NCBI RefSeq assembly: GCF_009863025.1
Contig: NZ_WWIR01000624.1
Span: forward strand, 1 to 35,281
Length of the DNA: 35,281 nucleotides
Direction: 5' to 3'
DNA from: Streptomyces sp. SID4985
Lineage (GTDB): Bacteria > Actinomycetota > Actinomycetes > Streptomycetales > Streptomycetaceae
Both the position numbers and the translations under genes were made by a program. The notes beneath the pieces were generated by a model. It had not been told where the DNA came from, searched no databases, and saw nothing but the letters and a program-made list of their open reading frames with translations. The stretch's first letter is position 1; each line of letters opens with the position of its first letter. Positions 1 through 7,714 of this stretch are shown piece by piece.

Positions 1-702
1 GTGCACCGCAAGTACCACCACCACGAGATGACGTTCTCGATGGTGTACGCGTACAGCGAGAACTACGTCCTGCCCCTCTCGCACGACGAAGTCGTCCACG
101 GCAAGCGGTCGTTGGTGTCGAAGATGCCGGGCGACTGGTGGCAGCAGCGGGCGAGCCTGCGCGCCTACCTCGCCTTCATGTGGGCCCACCCCGGCAAGCA
201 ACTGCTCTTCATGGGCCAGGAGTTCGCCCAGGGCGCGGAGTGGTCCGAGGCGCACGGCCCGGACTGGTGGCTGCTCGACCCGTCGTACGGCGCCGCCGCC
301 GACCACCGGGGCGTACGGGACCTGGTGCGCGACCTCAACACCCAGTACCGCGCCACCCCGGCCCTGTGGCAGCGGGACACCGACCCCTCGGGCTTCGCCT
401 GGGTCATGGGCGACGCGGCCGACGACAACGTCCTCGCCTTCCTGCGCCGCGACGCCGACGGCACCCCGCTCCTGGCGGTGTCCCACTTCTCCCCGGTGGT
501 CCGCCACGACTACCGCCTCGGCGTCCCCGACGACATCCCCGCCTGGCACGAGACCCTCAACACCGACAGCGCCCACTACGGCGGCAGCGACGTCACCAAC
601 CCGGACGTGATCAAGCCGGAACCCCAGCCCTGGCACGGCTTCCCGGCGAGTGTCCGGCTGACGCTGCCGCCGCTTTCGACGGTGTGGCTGCGTCCGGCGT
701 GA
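1..702 (+). CDS. glgB: 1,4-alpha-glucan branching enzyme, C-terminal part (partial)
   Basis: The frame is open from the first base, so the gene starts upstream of the window; 233 residues remain. The enzyme makes alpha-1,6 branches in glycogen in the cytoplasm. The remnant contains the end of the GH13 catalytic barrel: a PLSHDEVVHGK segment near residue 26, holding the His-Asp pair of GH13 conserved region IV, then MPGDWWQ and FMGQEFAQGAEW (about residues 70-80). The all-beta C-terminal domain follows and ends with a Leu/Pro-rich strand typical of GlgB. The gene converges on the helD-like gene and ends at a strong hairpin. Streptomyces often carry two glgB copies (vegetative and sporulation loci); which one this is cannot be told from this fragment. 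Confidence 0.95.
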   Translation: MHRKYHHHEMTFSMVYAYSENYVLPLSHDEVVHGKRSLVSKMPGDWWQQRASLRAYLAFMWAHPGKQLLFMGQEFAQGAEWSEAHGPDWWLLDPSYGAAADHRGVRDLVRDLNTQYRATPALWQRDTDPSGFAWVMGDAADDNVLAFLRRDADGTPLLAVSHFSPVVRHDYRLGVPDDIPAWHETLNTDSAHYGGSDVTNPDVIKPEPQPWHGFPASVRLTLPPLSTVWLRPA

Positions 703-712
703 GCCAAGTGGG

Positions 713-743
713 CCGGTCCGGGAGCCGTGCGCTCCCGGACCGG
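713..743. terminator. Bidirectional hairpin terminator between glgB and helD
   Basis: A perfect 13-bp inverted repeat (CCGGTCCGGGAGC / GCTCCCGGACCGG) with a 5-nt loop lies between two convergent stop codons. There is no U-tract, which is common for Streptomyces terminators. Confidence 0.75.
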
Positions 744-748
744 TGCCG

Positions 749-3031
749 TCACACGGCGGCCGGGGCCAGCCCCGCCGGGAGCTTCTCGCTGTGCAGGACG
801 CCCAGTTGCTGGGTGGCGCGGGTCAGGGCGACATATAGGTCGCTCGTGCCGTAGTCGCCGGGTTCCACCACCAGGACCGAGTCGAATTCGAGGCCCTTGG
901 CCTGGCGGGGGTCGAGGAGGACGACGCGCCGGGTCAGGTCGGGTTCGGTTCCGGCGGTGATGCCGTCGAGGCGGGCGGCGAGGGCCGGATGGAGGGGGCG
1001 GGGGGCGATGATCGCCAAGCGGCCCTCGTCCGGGGTGAGTTCGGCGGCCGCCTCGGCTACGGCGCCGGGGAGGTCGTCGGTCACCTCGCGCACCCAGGGC
1101 CGTGCGCCCGTCGAGCGGACGGAGGTGGGCGGCTCGAAGTCCGGGTCGGTGGCGCGGACCACGCCTGCGGCGAGGTCCATGATCTCGGACGGGGTGCGGT
1201 AGTTGACGCCGAGGCGGGTGTGTTCCCAGCGGTCCTCGACGTAGGGCGCGAGGATGTCCGACCAGGAGCCGACGCCCGCCGCCTCGGCGGTCTGGGCGGG
1301 GTCGCCGACCAGGGTCATGGAGCGGGTCGGGCTGCGCCGCATCAGCAACCGCCAGGCCATCGGGGAGAGTTCCTGCGCCTCGTCCACGATGATGTGCCCG
1401 AAGGCCCAGGTGCGGTCGGCGGCCGCGCGTTCGGCGGCGCTGCGGTGGTCGGCCTCCTCGTGGCGCTCGGCGAAGCGCTCGGCGTCGATGATGTCGTGCG
1501 CCGACAGCACCTCGGAGGCGTCGGCGTCCAGCTCCTCCTTGTCGTCGAACTCGTAGGTGCGGGAGGCGTACGACACGTCCAGCACGCCCTGCGCGAAGGC
1601 GATCTGGTGCTGCCGATCGCGTTCCGCGCGGGCGCGGATCATCCGGTCGTCCTCACCGAGGAGTTCGGCGGCCTCGTCCAGCAGCGGCACGTCCGCGACG
1701 GTCCAGGCGCGGGTCTCCGGGCGGCGGATCGCGTCGGCGTCCGCCGCCGGGAGGTGGCCGTCGGGCTCCGCGAGGAAGTCCGCGATCAGCCGGCGCGGGG
1801 TGACGCGGGGCCACAACTGGTCGATGGCGGACCAGACTTCGGGGTTCTCCGCGAGTTCGTCACGGATCTGGGTGATGTCGGAGGGGTCGAGGAGGCTGGT
1901 GCCGTCGTAGGGGTCGGTGCCCACGCGTTCGGCGTACAGCTCGGTCAGCGCGTTGAGGATGTGGCCCTCGAAGTGCTCACGGGCCACGTTGTGCGGCAGC
2001 CCGGTCGCGCGGGTGCGCTCGCGGGCGACGCCGACGAGGCCCTGGTCGAGCATCAGCACCTCGCGCTCGTGCTCGACGGTGATCACCGGGTCGGGCAGCG
2101 CCTGCCGGTCGCGTACGACGGCGGCGATCACGTCGGCCATCTCCGCGCGGCCCTTCACGGCGGCGGCCTCGGGGGTGTCCGTGGCGGTGGCCCGCACCCC
2201 GGGGAACAGCTCGCCGACGGTGGCCAGCAGTACGCCGGTCTCGCCGAGCGCGGGCAGCACCTCGCCGATGTAGCCGAGGAAGGCGGGGTTGGGGCCGACG
2301 ATGAGGACGGCGCGGCGGGCCAGCAGTTCGCGGTGCTCGTAGAGGAGGTAGGCGGCGCGGTGCAGTGCCACCGCGGTCTTGCCGGTGCCGGGGCCGCCCT
2401 CGACCACGAGCACGCCCCGGTGCGGGGCCCGGATGATCTCGTCCTGCTCGGCCTGGATGGTGCGCACGATGTCGCCCATGCGGCCGGTGCGGGCCGAGTT
2501 CAGCGCGGCGAGCAGCACGGCGTCGCCGGTGGGGTCCTCGTGTCCGGTGCGCTCCTGGTCGCCGAGGTCGAGGATCTCGTCGTGCAAGGAGGTGACGCTG
2601 CGGCCCTCGGTGGTGATGTGCCGGCGCCTGCGCAGACCCATCGGGGTGTGCCCGGTGGCGAGATAGAAGGGACGGGCGACGTCGGCACGCCAGTCGACGA
2701 GGATCGGGGTGCGTTCGACGTCCTCCTCGCGCAGTCCGATGCGGCCGATGTGGTGGGTGGCGTCGTCGGACATGTCAATCCGGCCGAAGCAGAGGGAGCC
2801 GTCGACGGAGTTCAGCGCGGCGAGCAGCCCGGAGCGCTCGGCGACCAGGATGTCCCGCTCCAGCCGGGCCTGCTGAGGCTTGTCGCCCTGCGCGAGGGCG
2901 TCCTTGACCGAGGTCTCGGCCTCGCCGCGCAACACGTCCACGCGCTCGTACAGTCCGTCGATGAATTCCTGCTCGTGCCGCAATTCATCGTCCGGAAATT
3001 CTGTGTTTGACAATTCCACTCCCGCCCGCAT
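749..3031 (-). CDS. helD: HelD-family UvrD/Rep-like RNA polymerase-associated helicase
   Basis: A 760-residue superfamily-1 ATPase. The N-terminus (about 15-75) is charged and helical, as in the HelD coiled coil that enters RNA polymerase. DWRADVARPFY (113-123) is the HelD-typical segment before the ATPase. Walker A is GGPGTGKTA (212-220), Walker B IIVDEAQ (547-553), then GDPAQT (577-582), an NYRTP motif and a C-terminal LTRATQQ motif VI. Known HelD proteins use ATP to remove RNA polymerase from stalled complexes, and some actinobacterial members (HelR) protect it from rifamycins; this gene cannot be assigned to that subgroup. The ATG at 3031 has a poor ribosome site; a GTG at 3019 is an alternative. 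The start region overlaps the -10 box of an outward plus-strand promoter. Confidence 0.88.
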   Translation of the reverse strand: MRAGVELSNTEFPDDELRHEQEFIDGLYERVDVLRGEAETSVKDALAQGDKPQQARLERDILVAERSGLLAALNSVDGSLCFGRIDMSDDATHHIGRIGLREEDVERTPILVDWRADVARPFYLATGHTPMGLRRRRHITTEGRSVTSLHDEILDLGDQERTGHEDPTGDAVLLAALNSARTGRMGDIVRTIQAEQDEIIRAPHRGVLVVEGGPGTGKTAVALHRAAYLLYEHRELLARRAVLIVGPNPAFLGYIGEVLPALGETGVLLATVGELFPGVRATATDTPEAAAVKGRAEMADVIAAVVRDRQALPDPVITVEHEREVLMLDQGLVGVARERTRATGLPHNVAREHFEGHILNALTELYAERVGTDPYDGTSLLDPSDITQIRDELAENPEVWSAIDQLWPRVTPRRLIADFLAEPDGHLPAADADAIRRPETRAWTVADVPLLDEAAELLGEDDRMIRARAERDRQHQIAFAQGVLDVSYASRTYEFDDKEELDADASEVLSAHDIIDAERFAERHEEADHRSAAERAAADRTWAFGHIIVDEAQELSPMAWRLLMRRSPTRSMTLVGDPAQTAEAAGVGSWSDILAPYVEDRWEHTRLGVNYRTPSEIMDLAAGVVRATDPDFEPPTSVRSTGARPWVREVTDDLPGAVAEAAAELTPDEGRLAIIAPRPLHPALAARLDGITAGTEPDLTRRVVLLDPRQAKGLEFDSVLVVEPGDYGTSDLYVALTRATQQLGVLHSEKLPAGLAPAAV

Positions 3032-3036
3032 ATACT
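3007..3036 (+). promoter_or_regulatory. Consensus HrdB/sigma-70 type promoter pointing away from helD
   Basis: TTGACA at 3007-3012 and TATACT at 3031-3036 are separated by 18 bp, so 11 of 12 bases match the vegetative consensus. Transcription would start near 3043 and run rightward. The only annotated frames in that direction are antisense to trxA. The -10 box coincides with the helD start codon on the other strand. Confidence 0.55.
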
Positions 3037-3042
3037 GTGCTC

Positions 3043-3140
3043 ACTGAACTTCTTCGCGATCGCCTTTACGGAAGTCGCGAATCAATGAATATACATAAGG
3101 AAATCCCCCGAGCGCAATTGCTCGGGGATTTCCTTATGTC
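3043..3140 (+). ncRNA. Candidate small RNA (two hairpins) from the outward promoter
   Basis: Inferred only. A transcript begun at about 3043 would hold a stem TTCGCGA/TCGCGAA (3053-3059 with 3075-3081) and then the long 3093-3139 hairpin, giving about 100 nt. No convincing reading frame with a ribosome site lies inside. The main alternative is that the long hairpin is simply the trxA terminator and the promoter is weak or unused. Confidence 0.25.
3093..3139 (-). terminator. Long hairpin between trxA and helD, probable terminator
   Basis: The arms (3093-3113 and 3120-3139) pair over 20 bp with one bulged C and a 6-nt loop. The outer half is unusually A/T-rich (ACATAAGGAAAT / ATTTCCTTATGT). 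Read on the minus strand, the hairpin follows the trxA stop and is followed by a T-rich stretch, which fits a Rho-independent terminator of merR-trxA. It could also stop the plus-strand transcript from 3043. Confidence 0.6.
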
Positions 3141-3204
3141 CGCGGAGCCGCGGGGGGATGTCCACGAGGCCGCGGAGGGGGCCTGCGGGAGCCCGCCAGG
3201 GGTC

Positions 3205-3543
3205 TCACAGCACGTCGGCGTCGGCCAGCTCCTCCAGCAGCCGTCGCTTGGAGCGTGCTCCCACCATCGACCTGACCGGCGCGCCGTCGCGGTAGACGAC
3301 CAGGGTCGGCGCGGAGAGCACGCCGTGCGCGAGGGCCGTCGCCGGGTTGCGGTCCACGTCCACCTGGACGACCTTGAGCCGGTCGCCCTCGCTGAAGGCG
3401 ATGTCCTTGAGCACCGGCACCATCTGGCGGCACGGCCCGCACCAGTCGGCCGTGAACTCCACCAGCACCGGCAGGTCGGAGCCGATCACCTCCACCGCGA
3501 AATCCGCGTCCGTCACTTCGGCCAGTCCGCTCGCCACGCTCAT
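3205..3543 (-). CDS. trxA: Thioredoxin
   Basis: A 112-residue classical thioredoxin, the normal family length. The active site WCGPC is at 34-38, preceded by the strand VLVEFTAD, and the cis-proline is in SAPT (Pro79). It reduces disulfides in cytoplasmic proteins using thioredoxin reductase, which is not encoded here. The ATG at 3543 overlaps the merR stop codon (ATGA), so it is probably translationally coupled to the regulator. A longer upstream reading in this frame is only the antisense shadow of merR. Control is probably through the MerR-type promoter at 3973-4006. Confidence 0.92.
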   Translation of the reverse strand: MSVASGLAEVTDADFAVEVIGSDLPVLVEFTADWCGPCRQMVPVLKDIAFSEGDRLKVVQVDVDRNPATALAHGVLSAPTLVVYRDGAPVRSMVGARSKRRLLEELADADVL

Positions 3544-3965
3544 CGCGGCCCTCCCAGTTCGCACGAAGGCTCCGGACCCCCCGGAACCAGCGACTCGGCG
3601 GCCAGCTCCGCCCGCGCCTCCTCGGCCCGCCGCAACTGCCCCGCGACCGTCTCCCGCACCGCCGCGAGCTGCCCGATCAACTCGTCCAGCTCGTCCAGCT
3701 TGCGCCGGTAGACCACGAGCGACGCCGGACACGCGTCCCCCTCGGGATGCCCGGCCCGCAGACACTCCACGAACGGCCGCGTCTCCTCCAGCTCGAACCC
3801 GAAGTCCCTGAGCGTCCGGATCTGCCGCAACACCCGCAGATCCCCCTCGTCGTACTCCCGATACCCCTGCGCATCCCGCCGCGCGGGCAACAGCCCCCGC
3901 GCCTCGTAGTACCGCAGAGCCCGGGTGGTCGTACCGGCCCGCGTGGCCAGCTCGCCGATTCGCAT
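3540..3965 (-). CDS. MerR-family transcriptional regulator
   Basis: A 141-residue protein. The N-terminal winged helix-turn-helix is typical of MerR: MRIGELATRAGTTTRALRYY, EARGLL, then the GYREYDE wing. A long dimerisation helix covers about 85-125. Cys68 and Cys79, with a further Cys135, lie where MerR sensors bind ligand, so metal or thiol/redox sensing is possible but unproven. I chose ATG 3965 because the MerR fold begins there and a likely promoter places the transcript start at this codon (leaderless). The trxA gene overlaps its stop, suggesting that the regulator controls a thiol-related response and itself. Confidence 0.9.
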   Translation of the reverse strand: MRIGELATRAGTTTRALRYYEARGLLPARRDAQGYREYDEGDLRVLRQIRTLRDFGFELEETRPFVECLRAGHPEGDACPASLVVYRRKLDELDELIGQLAAVRETVAGQLRRAEEARAELAAESLVPGGPEPSCELGGPR

Positions 3966-3972
3966 GTCAGGG

Positions 3973-4006
3973 ACGGTAGGGGTTGACGTGGGGGGCAAGG
4001 CAACCC
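3973..4006 (-). promoter_or_regulatory. MerR-type promoter/operator of merR-trxA (19-bp spacer)
   Basis: On the minus strand a -35 TTGCCT (4003-3998) and a -10 TACCGT (3978-3973) are separated by 19 bp, the overlong spacer characteristic of MerR-activated promoters. The inverted arms GGGTTG (3980-3985) and CAACCC (4001-4006) form the dyad in and around this spacer. The predicted start of transcription falls about at the merR ATG, implying a leaderless mRNA. Confidence 0.65.
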
Positions 4007-4103
4007 GTGACGCCGTGATGGTCGTGGCCTGACGACATGGCGTGGTCGGGCCAACTCGGCGATCTCACCCCGGAACCCTGCGTACGCATGCTGTCATTGC
4101 CAT

Positions 4104-6776
4104 GTGGATATTGATCGGTTTTTCGCCCTGGGTCCGGCTGCGCCTTTCGAGGTGCACGAGGTGTTCACTGATCGTCAAGTCCCCTTGGCAGCCTTCCGGG
4201 ACCGCTGCCTCGCACAAGCCTCGCGAAGCTGGACGCCCACCGAGCTGATGGACTTCCAGCGTCCGGCGGAGAACCTGCTCACGTTCATCGGCCTCGGCGG
4301 AGCGGGGAAGAGCACCCTGCTCCGGCAGGCCGCACGGTTGGCGGCCACCGGCCAACTCGCCGGACTCCCCTCCCGCGGCGCCACAGCACAGATCAACTTC
4401 GCGGACCCTGACGCGCTCGGCTTCGAGGCGGTGCTCCTGCGTATCCGGGCGGCCGTCGGATCACTGGGCCGCAGCTGGCCCGCGTTCGATCTGGCCCTCG
4501 CCCTGTACTGGGAACGCAAGCACCCGGGCGAGAACCTGGTGACCTTCCTGCGTCGGCATGACGCGGCAGGCGCGGCGGCCGCGCGCGTCGCCGACCAGGT
4601 GGCGAACACTGTGGACCAGATGGCCGGCGGTTTCGGTCTCGTCGGTCTGGGCTACCAGTTGCTGAAGCTGGTCGGGCAGAAGGCCACGCAGAACAACCGC
4701 GTGAAGCATCTGATCCGGGAGTTCCCGCCCTTCGAGGCGTTGATCAACGAGACCGACCCCGACCGGATGCTCGGTTACCTGCCCGTCCTTCTCGCTCGTG
4801 ACCTGGAAGCCCATCGGCGCAGGGAGCCGACCCTGGTGCTCTGCCTGCTCGACACCTTCGAGCACGTCCAGGTCCTCCCGCCCGAGCGGGACGGCCTGGA
4901 GGACCTGGTCTCACGCCTGGTCTATCTCATGCCCAACGTCCTCTTCCTCGCCTCGTCCCGACGCCATCTGACCTGGCACGACCCGATCCGTGCCACAACC
5001 CTCGTCTACGGAGGGCCGCAGCGCTGGCCGGGCCTGCGGGCACCGGATCAGGCCGACACCTCCACTCCGAGCGGCGACCAGCTCGCCCTGGAAGGCTTCG
5101 ACGATCCCCAAGCGGACGAATATCTTCGGTCCCGCCTTACCCGCGAAGGCCGGCCAGCGATTCCGCAGCAACTGCGCCGCCGCATCATCGAAGGCTCCAT
5201 CGGCTCACCCCACTACCTCGAACTGTCGGCCTCGCTCTACGAGCAGATCGCCGCCCGTGGCCAGACTCCGGAGGAAGAGCTCTTCGGCCTTCCCTTCCCC
5301 GAACTCGTCGTCCGTCTCATGCGGGATCTCGACGTGGTGGACCGGGACTTGCTGCGTGCCGCCGCCGTGCTGCAGGCTTTCGACCCGGACACCCTCGCCG
5401 CCGCGCTCCCCGGAGTGCGCAGGCGTCGCATCGAGGACTTCCTCCACCGCGCACTGGTGCTCTCGGACGACACGAGCTGGCCCGCCTATCGCCTGCACGA
5501 AAGCCTCAGGCAGGCTGTCAACGCGTGCGACGACCACACGCCGGACGGCTGGACGCCCAAGGAGCGCCAGCAAGCGGCGATGCGTGCCGTGGGACACCTC
5601 GCCGAGTCCGCGCTGACGGAGCACCGAGGACAAAGCACTGCGGGGGGCCACCGTGCCACCGCCGCGACCTACCTCCCCCGAGCCGTGTCCGCGTTCCTGC
5701 TCAGCTTCCAAGCCGCTGTCGAACACCGGATCCTGCCTCCTGACCTTGGTCAACTCGCCTACGTGCTCTATGAACTCGGGCAGTGGCAGGTACTCCTGGG
5801 ACTACCGGCAATCCCAAGTGACGCGGCGGGGGAACTGATCCGCCTGCGGGAGACAGCCCGGATCTCGGCCGACACGAACCTCGAAGCCCGCGTGCGCCTC
5901 GCCCAGCTCCGAGCGCTGCCGCGAAAGGAAGGTGACCCGTACGCCGCCTACGGAGAGGTCGTGCGGGGAAACCTCGCGTTCTCCTGCGGGGAACTCGACG
6001 GAGCCGAGCGCGCCTTCACCGCCGTCGTCGACGAAGCCGAACCCCTCGGCAGCGAGGCACAGCTCGGACTGATCGGCCTGGCGCTCCGCACCAGCCGCTT
6101 CACCGCCCCCTTGCTCGCGGTGAGCCCGGCGCTGGAACCTCGGATCGCCCAGAGCGGTTCCGCCGACGCGCTGGGCCACCTGGAGTTGCACAACGCGAGG
6201 TTCCAGCGTGCGACAGAGCACTTCGGCCGAGCGCTTCAGCACGCCCGTGAGGCCAGATCCACCCTGTGGACCGCCCGTGCCACACGGCACCTCGCGCTGA
6301 CTCACATGTGGCTCGAACCCGACACGGCGGCCGACTTCCTCACCGAGGCCCGGGACCTCAACAGCCGGCTGGGTGACACCATCGGCCTCGCCCAGTGTGA
6401 CGTGGCGGACGCCCTCGTCCACGCGCACCGCGGCCGTTGGGACCGAGCCGAGCAACTCCTCGACCGGGCCAGGGCAGGCCACGCCGTCGCGGGGGTGACC
6501 TTCGACCTCCTTCCGATCGAGGCCATCGAAACCCTCGTCCTTCTCGGGCAACGCAAGCTGCCCGACGCCCGGAACACGGCGCGAAGCCTTGCCGCTGCCG
6601 CACATGCCGATCGCCCTCTCGGCCCACCTGTCTGGACCGCGATCACCGAACTCTGGACGGCCCCCGACCACCACGTCGCATTCGCCTCCATCGACTGGAT
6701 CGAGCCGGAAACCGCGCGTCAGCGCTGGCAAGCACCCCTGGACAGATTGCTTGCCCGCGACCGGCGAGGGGAATGA
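4104..6776 (+). CDS. STAND-type NTPase with TPR-like C-terminal region
   Basis: An 890-residue protein starting at GTG. After about 60 residues comes a P-loop GLGGAGKST (63-71). The Walker B strand is LVLCLLDTFE (244-253), and an LASSRR sensor segment follows near 280, the layout of STAND/NACHT-like switch ATPases. A helical region follows (about 360-510), then helix pairs of TPR character to about residue 860 (for example the FSCGELDGAERAF type). There is no signal peptide, no membrane segment and no obvious effector domain at either end. The downstream kinase-like gene overlaps by ATGA, so the two proteins are probably made together. STAND proteins act as ligand-triggered switches in defence or regulation; this one's trigger is unknown. 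No ribosome site is clear before the GTG. Confidence 0.82.
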   Translation: MDIDRFFALGPAAPFEVHEVFTDRQVPLAAFRDRCLAQASRSWTPTELMDFQRPAENLLTFIGLGGAGKSTLLRQAARLAATGQLAGLPSRGATAQINFADPDALGFEAVLLRIRAAVGSLGRSWPAFDLALALYWERKHPGENLVTFLRRHDAAGAAAARVADQVANTVDQMAGGFGLVGLGYQLLKLVGQKATQNNRVKHLIREFPPFEALINETDPDRMLGYLPVLLARDLEAHRRREPTLVLCLLDTFEHVQVLPPERDGLEDLVSRLVYLMPNVLFLASSRRHLTWHDPIRATTLVYGGPQRWPGLRAPDQADTSTPSGDQLALEGFDDPQADEYLRSRLTREGRPAIPQQLRRRIIEGSIGSPHYLELSASLYEQIAARGQTPEEELFGLPFPELVVRLMRDLDVVDRDLLRAAAVLQAFDPDTLAAALPGVRRRRIEDFLHRALVLSDDTSWPAYRLHESLRQAVNACDDHTPDGWTPKERQQAAMRAVGHLAESALTEHRGQSTAGGHRATAATYLPRAVSAFLLSFQAAVEHRILPPDLGQLAYVLYELGQWQVLLGLPAIPSDAAGELIRLRETARISADTNLEARVRLAQLRALPRKEGDPYAAYGEVVRGNLAFSCGELDGAERAFTAVVDEAEPLGSEAQLGLIGLALRTSRFTAPLLAVSPALEPRIAQSGSADALGHLELHNARFQRATEHFGRALQHAREARSTLWTARATRHLALTHMWLEPDTAADFLTEARDLNSRLGDTIGLAQCDVADALVHAHRGRWDRAEQLLDRARAGHAVAGVTFDLLPIEAIETLVLLGQRKLPDARNTARSLAAAAHADRPLGPPVWTAITELWTAPDHHVAFASIDWIEPETARQRWQAPLDRLLARDRRGE

Positions 6777-7699
6777 CTCAGCCCGTGCCACGACGCCTCA
6801 CCCGCTGCGGCCCCCTCGACCTCGGCGACACCCGTGCCTTGTTCCCCACCGACCGCGTGCCCGAGTGCCAGGTTCAGGCGGCCCTGGCCGCGGCCACCCG
6901 GCGCCCGGCGTATGACGGTCCGCCTGTCGGACGTGACTACAACGGTCCAGTCGCCTTCGGCGCCGCGACCATCGCCAAAGCCCAACATCGACTTCATGAA
7001 CTCCTCGACACCGCGCTCTGGTTCGCCGCGATCGGACCGCTCACCGGCATACCGGTTCCCGCTCTCCTGGATCACGGCACCACCTCGGAGCGGGACGGCA
7101 ACCGCTGGTGGCTGGTCCTGGAGCGGATCCACGGAAGTGTCGTTCGCCACCCCACCCCGGCGCAACAGCACAGTCTCGGCAGGGCACTTCGCAGCTGGCA
7201 CGAACAGGTGCCCCTCGCCGGCCTCGCTCTCGACGACCCCGGTGGTCTCGGCGTCATGCTGGGCAGCGCGCGAAAGTTCCACCCCGACACCTACCCCGCC
7301 TTCGCCGAGCTTCTGGCCGAAACCAGCCGCGGGCTGGAGATGACCGCTGTTCACAGCGACATCGCCGTGTCCCACAACGCGCTCGCCACCGAGGGCGGAC
7401 GCCTCGCCGGAATTCTCGATCCCGGAGCGATCCACATCGCGCCGCCCGAGTTCGACCTGGCCTGGGCCCTCGCTGTCGACCTGCCCCGCGGCGCACAGAT
7501 GGCTCCGCTCCTGGACGCCTACGGCCGGGACGGGTTCGACCAGTCCGGTCTCGACGCGCTGTTGCCGCTCTTCCAGTTCCGGCGGCTCCTCGACTGCTAT
7601 GTCCTCGACGAGTTGGGGGACGCCCGTTGGCTCCATGACCACCTCAGCCTCCGCGCACCACACTTGCTGAGCCTTCCCGGAGTTCCCGCTCCGTTCTGA
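6773..7699 (+). CDS. APH-fold kinase-like protein coupled to the STAND NTPase
   Basis: 308 residues from an ATG inside the stop of the preceding gene (ATGA). The order of elements follows aminoglycoside/choline kinase-like folds: a candidate ATP lysine Lys69 in ATIAK, the strand TGIPVPALLDHG (91-102), a hinge LVLERIHG (114-121), a catalytic-loop-like HSDIAVSHN (194-202) and a metal-site-like ILDPG (214-218) followed by PPEFDLAWA. The catalytic loop departs from the usual HGDxxxxN: Gly is Ser and the Asn lies one residue further on, and DPG replaces the more common DxD/DWG-like motif. It may therefore be a divergent kinase or a pseudokinase. The substrate is unknown; resistance to an aminoglycoside is not implied. 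Its stop is only 15 bp from the convergent DUF2127 gene. Confidence 0.78.
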   Translation: MTQPVPRRLTRCGPLDLGDTRALFPTDRVPECQVQAALAAATRRPAYDGPPVGRDYNGPVAFGAATIAKAQHRLHELLDTALWFAAIGPLTGIPVPALLDHGTTSERDGNRWWLVLERIHGSVVRHPTPAQQHSLGRALRSWHEQVPLAGLALDDPGGLGVMLGSARKFHPDTYPAFAELLAETSRGLEMTAVHSDIAVSHNALATEGGRLAGILDPGAIHIAPPEFDLAWALAVDLPRGAQMAPLLDAYGRDGFDQSGLDALLPLFQFRRLLDCYVLDELGDARWLHDHLSLRAPHLLSLPGVPAPF

Positions 7700-7714
7700 A
7701 CCCGGCGGGACTGA

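Noticed and set aside
989..3010. A 673-residue open frame opposite helD
   Set aside because: It is the GC-bias shadow of helD: its composition is Gly/Val/Asp-rich with no domain, and the opposite strand encodes a complete HelD.
3043..3140. The actinobacterial 6C small RNA
   Set aside because: The expected pair of C-rich hairpin loops is absent; here the C-run is in the stem.
3032..3204. A rifamycin-associated element upstream of the HelD gene
   Set aside because: As I recall it, the element is a GGGGCTTGC-like inverted repeat. Nothing similar is in this gap, so I do not claim rifamycin induction.
3543..3765. N-terminal extension of thioredoxin to a start at 3765
   Set aside because: The extra 74 residues are Gly/Ala/Arg-rich shadow of merR; ATG 3543 gives the normal thioredoxin length and overlaps the merR stop.
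6773..7699. Aminoglycoside resistance gene
   Set aside because: The fold is APH-like but the catalytic motifs diverge and the coupling to a STAND ATPase argues against a simple resistance enzyme.
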